Shown here: positions 6,909 through 13,026 of the stretch, one piece after another
How the letters are laid out: every line of letters begins with the position of its first letter
Position numbering within the stretch: the stretch's first letter is position 1
Source of the DNA: Bacteroidaceae bacterium
GTDB taxonomy: Bacteria; Bacteroidota; Bacteroidia; Bacteroidales; Muribaculaceae
NCBI GenBank assembly: GCA_021768245.1
Contig: JAETNO010000031.1
Coordinates: forward strand, 1-22,167
Length of the DNA stretch: 22,167 nucleotides
Direction of reading: 5' to 3'
The notes under the pieces: model-generated
What the model was told of the DNA's origin: nothing
The model's input: the letters and a program-made list of their open reading frames with translations, nothing else
The model's database searches: none
Translations under genes and position numbers: made by a program

Positions 6909-6975
6909 TCCCAGCATTTTCGGCTGCGGGATGAATTCTGCATGCGATCTTCGCGGCTTGAAAATTCACTCAGCT

Positions 6976-7794
6976 ATGAAAAACTACACATCGGCCCCTC
7001 TGCCGTTCATGGGCCAAAAGAAACACTTTATCCGCGAATTCCGCAAGGCACTCCGGGAGTTCGATCACGCTACGGTATTCGTGGATCTCTTCGGCGGCAG
7101 CGGCCTACTCTCGCATGTCACCAAACGGGAGCGACCTGATGCCCGCGTTATCTACAACGACTTCGACGACTACCATGTACGTCTGGAGAACATTGACCAG
7201 ACAAATGCACTCCTTGCAGATATTCGCACAATTGTCGGCGAGTATCCGAAAAAAAAGATGTTGCCGGAGAATCTACGAAAGAATATTTTGGAGGTTATAC
7301 AATCTGCCGAACAGGACGGATTTGTCGATTACATCACGCTTTCGTCAGGTCTATTGTTTTCATCCAAATACGCTACGGATTATGCAAGCCTGCAAACAGA
7401 AGGAATGTACAACAATCTTCGTCGTGCTCCTTATAGTTGTGAGGGGTATCTCGACGGGATCGAGGTTGTACACGCCGACTATCGGGAATTGTTCAATCAA
7501 TACAAGGATATCCCCGGTGTCGTATTCCTTGTCGATCCGCCCTACCTATCGACCGAGGTAGGGGTATATAAATGTCGGTGGCGGCTGTCCGACTATCTCG
7601 ACGTGCTGACCCTGCTTTCGAGTACATCCTACTTCTATTTCACCTCCAACAAATCCTCGATCATTGAACTATGCGAGTGGATCTCCGAGGCAAAGGTCAA
7701 TGCGAATCCATTCCGTAACGCAGTGCGGAAAGAAATGGGAGCGCAGTTGAACTACAATTCCAGATACACGGACATTATGCTTTACCGACGCTGA
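6976..7794 (+). CDS. D12-class DNA adenine N6-methyltransferase
   Basis: This 272-aa protein transfers a methyl group from S-adenosylmethionine to adenine in DNA. The motifs stand in the order of the Dam/D12 class: an N-terminal PFMGQKKHF (10-18), SAM-binding motif I FVDLFGGSG (35-43), an acidic loop YNDFDDYH (60-67) and the catalytic DPPY at 187-190. Length fits the family. I chose the ATG at 6976 because the family motif begins a few residues later. Upstream in-frame ATGs at 6877 and 6931 would add a Cys-rich leader that looks non-coding and overlaps the HTH gene. No restriction enzyme gene is nearby, so an orphan methylase that protects phage DNA or affects packaging or regulation is likely. 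GATC is common by eye in the window, but specificity cannot be read from the sequence. A strong terminator follows. Confidence 0.9.
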   Translation: MKNYTSAPLPFMGQKKHFIREFRKALREFDHATVFVDLFGGSGLLSHVTKRERPDARVIYNDFDDYHVRLENIDQTNALLADIRTIVGEYPKKKMLPENLRKNILEVIQSAEQDGFVDYITLSSGLLFSSKYATDYASLQTEGMYNNLRRAPYSCEGYLDGIEVVHADYRELFNQYKDIPGVVFLVDPPYLSTEVGVYKCRWRLSDYLDVLTLLSSTSYFYFTSNKSSIIELCEWISEAKVNANPFRNAVRKEMGAQLNYNSRYTDIMLYRR

Positions 7795-7814
7795 CAGTCC
7801 TACAACACACATCG

Positions 7815-7848
7815 GGCCGGCCCTACGAAAGAGGGTCGGCCTTTCTCT
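7815..7848 (+). terminator. Intrinsic terminator after the methylase gene
   Basis: A 10-bp stem pairs 7815-7824 (GGCCGGCCCT) with 7832-7841 (AGGGTCGGCC), including one G-U pair that is valid on the plus strand, with a 7-nt loop, and is followed by TTTCTCTT. It ends the HTH-methylase unit 20 bp after its stop codon. Confidence 0.8.
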
Positions 7849-7918
7849 TATCGGCCGCACATGGTTTGCGATCGGCTGCGCCCCAGCCACACCTCCCGGC
7901 CCAGCCGCAAGCAACCAT

Positions 7919-7940
7919 CCCCCGCCCCGAACCCCACCCC
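7919..7940 (-). other. G-quadruplex motif (minus strand)
   Basis: The minus strand reads GGGG-T-GGGG-TTC-GGGG-C-GGGGG. Four runs of at least four G with loops of 1, 3 and 1 bases are among the most stable quadruplex patterns; the plus strand would suit an i-motif. It lies outside genes, in an interval otherwise of mixed composition. Confidence 0.65.
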
Positions 7941-8183
7941 AGCAGGTCTTTTGTCATATATCACCTTTTCGAGGGTCGTGCGATCGCAACTCGCCGAGAG
8001 GGCGGGACGGCCTTAAATTTCTCTCAACAAAAATCGTTTTTCATCCAACCGGACAAACTGTGCTCTATATCAACCGAATATCATAAAAACACCCCGAAAA
8101 GAGAGGCAAAAATCGGGCATTTTCAATCTACAATCAGCCGTTTCGACTTTCATTCCGAACTTTCTGCAATCAATATCATTCCA

Positions 8184-8199
8184 GCCCGGCACTCCGGGC
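8184..8199 (+). terminator. GC hairpin just upstream of a promoter (weak terminator or structural element)
   Basis: GCCCGG (8184-8189), loop CACT, CCGGGC (8194-8199), followed by CTTTGTCCTTT. The U tract is interrupted, so termination would be weak. The hairpin abuts the -33 side of the next promoter, recalling the hairpin/promoter arrangement at 12984-13010. Confidence 0.4.
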
Positions 8200-8202
8200 C
8201 TT

Positions 8203-8237
8203 TGTCCTTTGCTTCGCAGGTCTACAATCTATTTTTG
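8203..8237 (+). promoter_or_regulatory. Promoter of the TGTCCTTT class
   Basis: TGTCCTTTG (8203-8211), an 18-bp spacer and TATTTTTG (8230-8237), a full Bacteroidota -7 match. The predicted start point falls at about 8241-8243, on the ATG of the next gene. It is one of four copies of this pattern in the window. Confidence 0.6.
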
Positions 8238-8241
8238 TGCT

Positions 8242-8514
8242 ATGGATTTATGGGATGCAATAAAAGAGATGCGCCGCTTATCCGCCGAGGGGATTCCGTT
8301 CGGCTTTACGTTCATGTCCTACGACGCTACGGCTCGCGCAAGCAAAGGAGTGATCGAAGTTCGGCATGCCCGTCTGCTGAAACGTGAAAAACAGGAGAAC
8401 CATCGAGATGCCGAATTCGTCGAGGCATATCTTGACCTCGACACCTGCCAAGCTCGGCGCTTTTATCAGCCATTGCTGATGAGTTTTAACGGTCAAAAAG
8501 TAATTTTGCAATGA
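8242..8514 (+). CDS. Small hypothetical protein upstream of the portal gene
   Basis: This 90-aa protein is not recognised. It contains MDLWDAIKEMRRLSAEG, an amphipathic helix, then a strand-rich part (FGFTFMSYD, GVIEVRHARLL) and a second strand pair near the end (MSFNGQKVILQ). The pattern suggests a small alpha/beta fold. Its TGA overlaps the ATG of the portal gene (ATGA at 8511-8514), so the two are coupled, and a head or connector role is inferred. I chose the ATG at 8242 rather than the in-frame one at 8209, because 8209 lies inside the promoter. The predicted transcript would begin at or within a base or two of this ATG, so translation may be leaderless. Confidence 0.65.
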   Translation: MDLWDAIKEMRRLSAEGIPFGFTFMSYDATARASKGVIEVRHARLLKREKQENHRDAEFVEAYLDLDTCQARRFYQPLLMSFNGQKVILQ

Positions 8515-9875
8515 ATAAAACAGGAAAAGCCACCCAGATTTCGGATTTTTCATATGCCCTGCCGGTCGATGACTGTGTCTATACGATCTCAACGGCTCAA
8601 GCGAACAACCTCGACACTCTGCTATGGCAAGCAGAACGGGAGAATTGGGAATATATGCCGCAGTATGTCGGTGGACAAAAGATCGTACCCTACGGAAACA
8701 ACAACCGCCTGCCAGTGCAAATCCGTGACCTTATGGACGAAAACAATCTCGCCCCCGGTATTCTTGCACGTCAGAAGGGATTGCTGTACGGCGAAGGCCC
8801 CTTTCTGCGCAGCCTGCGTTTCGAGAATGGCGAGATAACGAAGGAGTTCAAGGATGATAGGGAGATAATGGCATGGTTGAAAGATTGGGACTACCTGAAG
8901 TACATCGACGCGGCGATGACCGACTACTTGTATCTCAAAGGATTTTTTGACATCAAGCTGCTCGAACGCCGCGGACGGATCTCCGGCCAAAGGCCGCGAA
9001 TCGCAGCTCTGGAGTTTGTGTCTGCGAAAAATGCCCGCCTCGAATGGGCCGACACCCGTCGTCTTGAGGACGTAAGGCACATTTTCGTCGGGAACTTCGA
9101 GAACGATTGCATCGACACCGGCATCCAAACCTACCCGGTATTCGACAGCAGCAACCCGGCCAGATACCCCGCTTCGGCAGCTTACAACTCGTCTTACTCG
9201 TTCGCACGGGATTTCTATTCGATTCCGGAATATTGGGGAACTCTGCGCTGGATCATGCGAGGCTCCGAAGTTCCGGCCATATTCAAATACGTTACCGACA
9301 ACGGGTTCAACGCTGCGTATCATGTTCATTCTCCAGACGGATATTGGGAGAAGAAGCGCACGTACATCCGCAAGAACAATCCGGCATGGAGTGATAAACA
9401 GGTAGAAGAGGAGATCGGCAAACTCACGGCAACCATGCTTACCAAGCTAACCGAAGTGTTATCTGGGGCCAAGAATGCCGGAAAATTCTTCCACACAGTG
9501 GATGTTTTCGACCCGCTCTCGCAACAAACCAACATCTGGAAGGTAGAGGCGATAGACCAGAAAATTAAAGACTTCATCGAATCGCAACTCAAAGTCATGG
9601 AGGCGGCCAGCTCGGCAATCACATCCGGCCTCGGTCTGCATGCATCTCTGTCGAACATCATGGTTGCCGGGAAGCTCGCATCCGGTTCCGAAATGCTTTA
9701 CGCCTACAAACTCTTCATGATGTCGAACACCGCCAAACCCACATACGACATTTTGGAACCCATCAACCAAGCCATCCGCTTTAATTTCCCCGACACTGAT
9801 TTACAACTCGACTTCTATCACAGCAAACCTTTGACCGAAAGCGAGACATCCCCCAATGACCGCATAAAAAACTGA
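8511..9875 (+). CDS. Phage portal protein
   Basis: This 454-aa protein should form the ring at the unique head vertex through which DNA is pumped and to which the tail binds. The N-terminal third has the portal-like segment IVPYGNNNRLPVQIRDLMDEN at about 62-82 followed by GILARQKGLLYGEGPF at about 86-101. A middle part (about 230-310) is aromatic-rich, and a long helical stretch with KIKDFIESQLKVMEAASSAI follows at about 348-368. The C-terminal SEMLYAYKLFMMSNTAKPTYDILEPINQAI fits the portal stem and crown region. It is on the short side for a portal but complete. Portal genes usually follow terL directly; here about 2.1 kb with an RNA, an HTH gene and a methylase intervene. Confidence 0.75.
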   Translation: MNKTGKATQISDFSYALPVDDCVYTISTAQANNLDTLLWQAERENWEYMPQYVGGQKIVPYGNNNRLPVQIRDLMDENNLAPGILARQKGLLYGEGPFLRSLRFENGEITKEFKDDREIMAWLKDWDYLKYIDAAMTDYLYLKGFFDIKLLERRGRISGQRPRIAALEFVSAKNARLEWADTRRLEDVRHIFVGNFENDCIDTGIQTYPVFDSSNPARYPASAAYNSSYSFARDFYSIPEYWGTLRWIMRGSEVPAIFKYVTDNGFNAAYHVHSPDGYWEKKRTYIRKNNPAWSDKQVEEEIGKLTATMLTKLTEVLSGAKNAGKFFHTVDVFDPLSQQTNIWKVEAIDQKIKDFIESQLKVMEAASSAITSGLGLHASLSNIMVAGKLASGSEMLYAYKLFMMSNTAKPTYDILEPINQAIRFNFPDTDLQLDFYHSKPLTESETSPNDRIKN

Positions 9876-9879
9876 CGCC

Positions 9880-10818
9880 ATGATTTTCAATAAAACGAAA
9901 AAAGGCTCCGCAGAGCTATACAATCTCACCGGCACATGGTACAAGGCGAATGACTTCACCGGGATCAGCGAGGATATCGTGCTGGCCCAAAACGAAGTTA
10001 TCAAACTGATCGGGAAAGCTACATTCGACCGGGCACACTCCCGGTATATGACGGACGAATATGATCCGGAAGTGTCATCCGATGATCCGGAAGACATGCT
10101 CGTACGGCGGGTTCAGTTGCCGGTGGCGTATAAAGCCATGCATCACTTCTACCAGCGAAACCTCGTGAGCCATGAGGACAGCGGCAGAAAGGTAAAAATC
10201 AGCGAAAACGAAAAACTGCCGTGGGCATGGCAGATCGAGAAGGACGATGCGGTTCTGCGCGATACATTCTTCCGAACGCTCGACGAATTGTATCTCTTCC
10301 TTGAGCAAACGGACATCAAAGAGTGGAAGGACTCGCCGCTGCGCACCCAGCAACAACAGTCGATTCTCCGTACCCTCGACCAATTCGAAAGCATCTACCC
10401 GCTCGATGGCTCGTTCTACACCTTCTATACGCTTATACCCTTCATCCTCGAAGTGCAGCAGCGCTTTGTGAGGCCGATTGCCGGAGATCGTTATATGTCG
10501 CTCCTATCAGACATAGATTCAGACATGGCTCTTGCAGCGCGGCGTTTTGTAGCTTTGAAGGCGATGGTGATAGCCGTCCAGAGACTTTCGGTGTCCGTAT
10601 TCCCGATTGGGATCTCGCAGCGGTTTACAGATTCATTTCAGGGTAAAGGAGCCGGAAAGACCCCCTCCACTGATGCGTTGAAATTCTACCTTTCAGCCCT
10701 CGATCATCAGGCGGCAACCGCCCTCGAAGAGTTTCACGAGGCTTTATCGGCTACTGCGGAAAAATACTCTCTTCTACCGGACAACGATCCCCGAAACAAA
10801 TTCTTTTCTGTTCAATAA
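9880..10818 (+). CDS. Hypothetical head-tail connector candidate (DUF6712-like)
   Basis: This 312-aa protein reminds me of a family in Bacteroidales phages often listed as DUF6712; that is recall and not a search. The N-terminus TYKANDFTGISEDI-type region (about 19-32) leads into helical, charged sequence. A run of aromatic and hydrophobic residues lies near 175-200 (FYTFYTLIPFILEVQQRFVRP), and two small helices with ALAARRFVALKAMVIAVQRLSVSVFPIG span about 217-245. The C-terminus is helical. It starts four bases after the portal stop and overlaps the next ATG (TAATG at 10816-10820). Its place between portal and tape measure argues for a head-completion, adaptor or stopper protein. Confidence 0.55.
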   Translation: MIFNKTKKGSAELYNLTGTWYKANDFTGISEDIVLAQNEVIKLIGKATFDRAHSRYMTDEYDPEVSSDDPEDMLVRRVQLPVAYKAMHHFYQRNLVSHEDSGRKVKISENEKLPWAWQIEKDDAVLRDTFFRTLDELYLFLEQTDIKEWKDSPLRTQQQQSILRTLDQFESIYPLDGSFYTFYTLIPFILEVQQRFVRPIAGDRYMSLLSDIDSDMALAARRFVALKAMVIAVQRLSVSVFPIGISQRFTDSFQGKGAGKTPSTDALKFYLSALDHQAATALEEFHEALSATAEKYSLLPDNDPRNKFFSVQ

Positions 10819-11699
10819 TGAATACGATCGAAATACCCGCTATCGGCGTATGCAGGGAAATCCCCTCGAAATGGAGCGAGATGATACCGGAACAAGCCCG
10901 CGTTACGATGCGCCTGCTTTGGGATATGGAATCCGGCCTCATATCTCCGCTTGAGTTTCATGTGCGCGTCCTCTATCTTCTCCTCGGTATCAAACGGACA
11001 TGGCGTTCGGTAATGTGGGAAAAACTCAATCGAGCCGCTGCCGAACAGAAGAATGCCAACATTTTTCTGCTTTGCGAAAACCTCCTCGGCTGGCTGTTTA
11101 CCGACACCGAGGACGGTCTGCTCCCGACATTCGACACCATACAGAATCCGCTGCCCGAAATCCATATCGGCAGCCATCGTTTGCGTGGGCCGGCCGACGC
11201 TCTGCAAGACCTGATTCTCGTGGAATTTCGGAATGCCCTGATCGCCCGCGACGAATTCTTGAACACCCGGCAACCCGCGGCCCTCGACCGGATGATCGCT
11301 TTCCTGTATCGACAGCCTTCGAAGCAAGCCAACCGGGCCGGCCGGTGTATCGTCCCCATCCGTCACGAGACCTTTGAGCGGGACGTATGCCATGCCCGCC
11401 GGATAGCTCCGTGGCAGAAACAGACGATTCTCATGTGGTTCTCCGCCTGCGTCAAATTTCTCCAGACCGGGACGATAGTTGTGGCTGGGGAACAGATCGA
11501 CATGCGCACGATCTTCAGCAGCGAGGAAACTGCCCACGATACCGGCCCGAAGTTCACATTGACAGATGTAGCCTACGAACTGGCACGGGATCGGGCACTC
11601 GGCACGCTGAACGACATCGACGAAGAGGGCCTATATACTATATTCCAGATTCTACACCACAACGTAAAGCAAGCAAAACGCAATGCAAAAACTCATTAA
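10818..11699 (+). CDS. Hypothetical phage morphogenesis protein
   Basis: This 293-aa protein is mostly helical, basic and Trp-rich, without a motif I can assign. Recognisable pieces are ISPLEFHVRVLYLLLGIKRTW (about 42-62), PEIHIGSHRLRGPADALQDL (about 113-132) and the C-terminal DRALGTLNDIDEEGLYTIFQILHHN. I recall related sequences in the same genomic place in Bacteroides prophages; their function is unknown to me. The position before the tail genes and the general helical character would suit a tail-assembly chaperone or a connector. The start is in a TAATG overlap with the previous gene, and the end overlaps the next gene by 17 bp. Confidence 0.55.
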   Translation: MNTIEIPAIGVCREIPSKWSEMIPEQARVTMRLLWDMESGLISPLEFHVRVLYLLLGIKRTWRSVMWEKLNRAAAEQKNANIFLLCENLLGWLFTDTEDGLLPTFDTIQNPLPEIHIGSHRLRGPADALQDLILVEFRNALIARDEFLNTRQPAALDRMIAFLYRQPSKQANRAGRCIVPIRHETFERDVCHARRIAPWQKQTILMWFSACVKFLQTGTIVVAGEQIDMRTIFSSEETAHDTGPKFTLTDVAYELARDRALGTLNDIDEEGLYTIFQILHHNVKQAKRNAKTH

Positions 11700-12114
11700 C
11701 CTACTACGATATCTGGTCAATATGCGTGTAACGGAGAACGAGGTAATCCCCGTTGTCGATGACACGCACGGAACCGAGCGGCTCAAGAGCGCCGACGGCC
11801 GTCAGGTCGTGATTGCCTATCCATCACTACGGCAAACAGGAGAAACATCGAACTCCTATCAGGATCAACTCCCGGCCGCCATCTTCGTCCTCGAAAAGGC
11901 AATGGCCGGACAGCGTACCGATAAAGATGAACTCGAACAATATCTGTCGATGCTCGCTACGGTCGATATGATTTTGAAAACGTTACGGGCGGACACTCTG
12001 GGATATAACGCCTGTCCCCGTTTGGCCGGCATGACAATCAAGGTTGCAAATACGGTTCCGGTATACAAAGTATTCGGGAGCTGGGTCGGCTGGATGATTG
12101 AGATTGAATTCTGA
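11683..12114 (+). CDS. Hypothetical tail-completion or terminator candidate
   Basis: This 143-aa protein is not recognised by motif. Strand-like segments at residues about 40-47 (RQVVIAYPSL), helix at about 85-105 (DELEQYLSMLATVDMILKTL), then VPVYKVFGSWVGWMIEIEF at the end resemble small alpha/beta phage head-tail completion proteins, which commonly close with a beta strand of aromatic residues. This is inference from shape and position. An alternative start is the ATG at 11722, which would remove the hydrophobic leader MQKLINLLRYLVN. The 99 bp that follow hold regulatory sites for the next cassette. Confidence 0.55.
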   Translation: MQKLINLLRYLVNMRVTENEVIPVVDDTHGTERLKSADGRQVVIAYPSLRQTGETSNSYQDQLPAAIFVLEKAMAGQRTDKDELEQYLSMLATVDMILKTLRADTLGYNACPRLAGMTIKVANTVPVYKVFGSWVGWMIEIEF

Positions 12115-12134
12115 ACTCCGGCAAAATAATTGTA

Positions 12135-12180
12135 GGAATAAAAATATTCCTTTTTATTTGCAAGGGAATAATTTTATTCC
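12135..12180. promoter_or_regulatory. Pair of operator-like palindromes GGAATA-N4-TATTCC
   Basis: Two matching inverted repeats, GGAATAAAAATATTCC (12135-12150) and GGAATAATTTTATTCC (12165-12180), have centres exactly 30 bp apart, about three helical turns, so a regulator could bind both on one face. The second fills most of the spacer between the -33 and -7 boxes of the promoter. The DUF2442-HTH protein encoded by the cassette is the natural candidate ligand (inference). Confidence 0.7.
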
Positions 12181-12188
12181 TATATTTG
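12157..12188 (+). promoter_or_regulatory. Promoter of the DUF4160/DUF2442 cassette
   Basis: TTTG (12157-12160), 20-bp spacer, TATATTTG (12181-12188): consensus Bacteroidota boxes with an AT-rich context. It lacks the TGTCC extension of the structural-gene promoters and overlaps an operator-like palindrome, so it looks independently regulated. Confidence 0.75.
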
Positions 12189-12212
12189 TACCAGAAACCA
12201 AACAACTGCACA

Positions 12213-12449
12213 ATGCCCATACTTTTTTACTATTTAGGACTGAAGTTCTTTTTTTACTCGAACGATCACGAACCAGTTCACGTACATGTCAGCAACGGAG
12301 AATGTGACGCAAAATTCATGATCGAACCGGAGATAAAACTGATAGAAAATTTCGGTCTGAAGCCACGGGAGTTAAAACACGCCCTCATGGGGATAGAAGA
12401 GAACAAAGAGGTGATTATTGAACGGTGGAAGGAGTTTTTCGATAAATAA
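12213..12449 (+). CDS. DUF4160 family protein (toxin-antitoxin-like pair, first gene)
   Basis: This 78-aa protein has the DUF4160 pattern: an N-terminal hydrophobic strand (MPILFYYLGLKFFFYSND), the HEPVHVHV segment at about 19-26, then AKFMIEP and a C-terminal charged helix with IIERWKEFFDK. DUF4160 genes are commonly paired with DUF2442 genes in a toxin-antitoxin-like layout, as here, but their biochemical activity is poorly defined and I assign none. I chose the ATG at 12213, because the in-frame ATG at 12186 lies inside the -7 box. The stop is seven bases from the next ATG. The cassette interrupts head-tail genes and has its own promoter and terminator, marking it as an accessory (moron) element. 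Confidence 0.8.
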   Translation: MPILFYYLGLKFFFYSNDHEPVHVHVSNGECDAKFMIEPEIKLIENFGLKPRELKHALMGIEENKEVIIERWKEFFDK

Positions 12450-12456
12450 TACGAAT

Positions 12457-12870
12457 ATGAAAGCGCAAAAGATATGGTTCGAAAACGGTCGTATTTTCCT
12501 GACGACCGACGACGGCCGGACGGGCAGTCTGCTTCTCCGCGCTTTTCCCCGTCTGGCACGGGCAAGCGATGAGCAGCGCATGAAATACGAATTATCCCGG
12601 TCGGGTATTCATTGGCCCGAACTGGACGAAGATTTAAGTTTCGAGGGCTTTTTTGACCAGCCGGCGGAAACGTCGGACAACCGGGTCGCAATGGCTTTCG
12701 CCCAGTTCCCGGAAATCAATGTCCGCCAGATGGCTCGGCGCATGGGTATCAATGAAACCCTGCTTGCAAAGTATATATGCGGGTACTCCAAGCCCTCGGA
12801 AAAACGTGCGAAGGAGATCGAGGCCGCGCTGCACGACCTCGGACATAAATTAACACAAATCTCGATCTGA
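12457..12870 (+). CDS. DUF2442 protein with C-terminal HTH (likely antitoxin/autoregulator)
   Basis: This 137-aa protein has a DUF2442 domain at about 2-66 (KIWFENGRIFLTTDDG, then the family's FPRLARAS and the IHWPELDEDLSFEGFF block) and a helix-turn-helix of the XRE/Cro kind at about 86-128 (INVRQMARRMGINETLLAKYI, GYSKPSEKRAKEIEAAL). In this pair the HTH protein should bind the palindromes upstream of the cassette and repress it, as antitoxins usually do; this is inferred. The start at 12457 begins exactly at the domain; the upstream in-frame ATG at 12418 overlaps the DUF4160 gene. The TGA is one base before a 27-codon membrane-peptide frame. Confidence 0.82.
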   Translation: MKAQKIWFENGRIFLTTDDGRTGSLLLRAFPRLARASDEQRMKYELSRSGIHWPELDEDLSFEGFFDQPAETSDNRVAMAFAQFPEINVRQMARRMGINETLLAKYICGYSKPSEKRAKEIEAALHDLGHKLTQISI

Positions 12871-12871
12871 T

Positions 12872-12955
12872 ATGTTCGGAGCAATAGGCATAGGTTTACT
12901 TTTCGCGTGGCTACTGGCCAGCTATCTTTCATCTTCGCCAAAGGTGAAAAAGTAA
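12872..12955 (+). CDS. 27-aa single-pass membrane peptide
   Basis: An ATG one base after the DUF2442 stop opens a 27-codon frame ending at TAA 12953-12955. The peptide begins MFGAIGIGLLFAWLLASYL, a clean hydrophobic segment of about 18 residues, and ends SSSPKVKK, a basic tail, as expected for a small membrane protein with its C-terminus inside. The tight coupling, the position between the DUF2442 gene and the terminator, and the composition argue that it is translated. It could be a third cassette component, a holin-like or toxic peptide, or an anti-superinfection membrane protein. No family is recognised. Confidence 0.5.
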   Translation: MFGAIGIGLLFAWLLASYLSSSPKVKK

Positions 12956-12975
12956 CTATTTTGCTCACATATCCC

Positions 12976-13010
12976 TGTCCTTTGTAGCCGCCTTCGGGCG
13001 GCTACTTTTG
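12976..13010 (+). promoter_or_regulatory. Promoter of the TGTCCTTT class for tail genes, overlapping a terminator
   Basis: TGTCCTTTG (12976-12984), 18-bp spacer, TACTTTTG (13003-13010). The spacer is almost entirely the terminator hairpin that closes the upstream cassette. Expected start about 13014-13016, just before the gene at 13027. Confidence 0.55.
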
Positions 13011-13012
13011 TT
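12984..13012 (+). terminator. Intrinsic terminator of the cassette
   Basis: A perfect 9-bp stem GTAGCCGCC (12984-12992) / GGCGGCTAC (12997-13005) closed by a UUCG tetraloop and followed by TTTTGTT. It separates the accessory cassette from the tail genes. Confidence 0.85.
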
Positions 13013-13026
13013 GCAAACTGCAACAA
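13008..13026. repeat. Palindrome directly before the start codon of the 13027 gene
   Basis: TTGTTGCA (13008-13015), 3-base centre, TGCAACAA (13019-13026): perfect 8-bp arms that end on the base before ATG. At the DNA level it spans the predicted start point. If transcription starts inside it, the RNA could form only part of the stem. Confidence 0.5.

Larger units (their letters stand above)
7795..8241. other. Gene-free interval (447 bp) between methylase and head-connector genes
   Basis: It holds the methylase terminator (7815-7848), a C-rich stretch (about 7878-7942) whose minus strand carries a G-quadruplex motif, an AT-richer middle (about 8015-8180) in which I see no repeat or gene, a GC hairpin (8184-8199) and a promoter (8203-8237). 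A forward open frame crosses part of it (7866-8387), but its Pro/Arg-rich, irregular composition and its overlap with a better gene make it unlikely to be real. The size and position would suit a regulatory or replication/packaging site, for which there is no direct evidence. Confidence 0.6.

Noticed and set aside
6877..6975. Upstream in-frame starts (6877, 6931) for the methylase
   Set aside because: They add a Cys-rich leader of no recognisable type, overlap the HTH gene in one case, and the family motif begins just after the ATG at 6976.
7866..8387. A 173-codon forward open frame across the gene-free interval
   Set aside because: It is Pro/Arg/Ser-rich with no domain look, crosses the G-quadruplex stretch, hairpin and promoter, and overlaps the better-supported gene at 8242 in a different frame.
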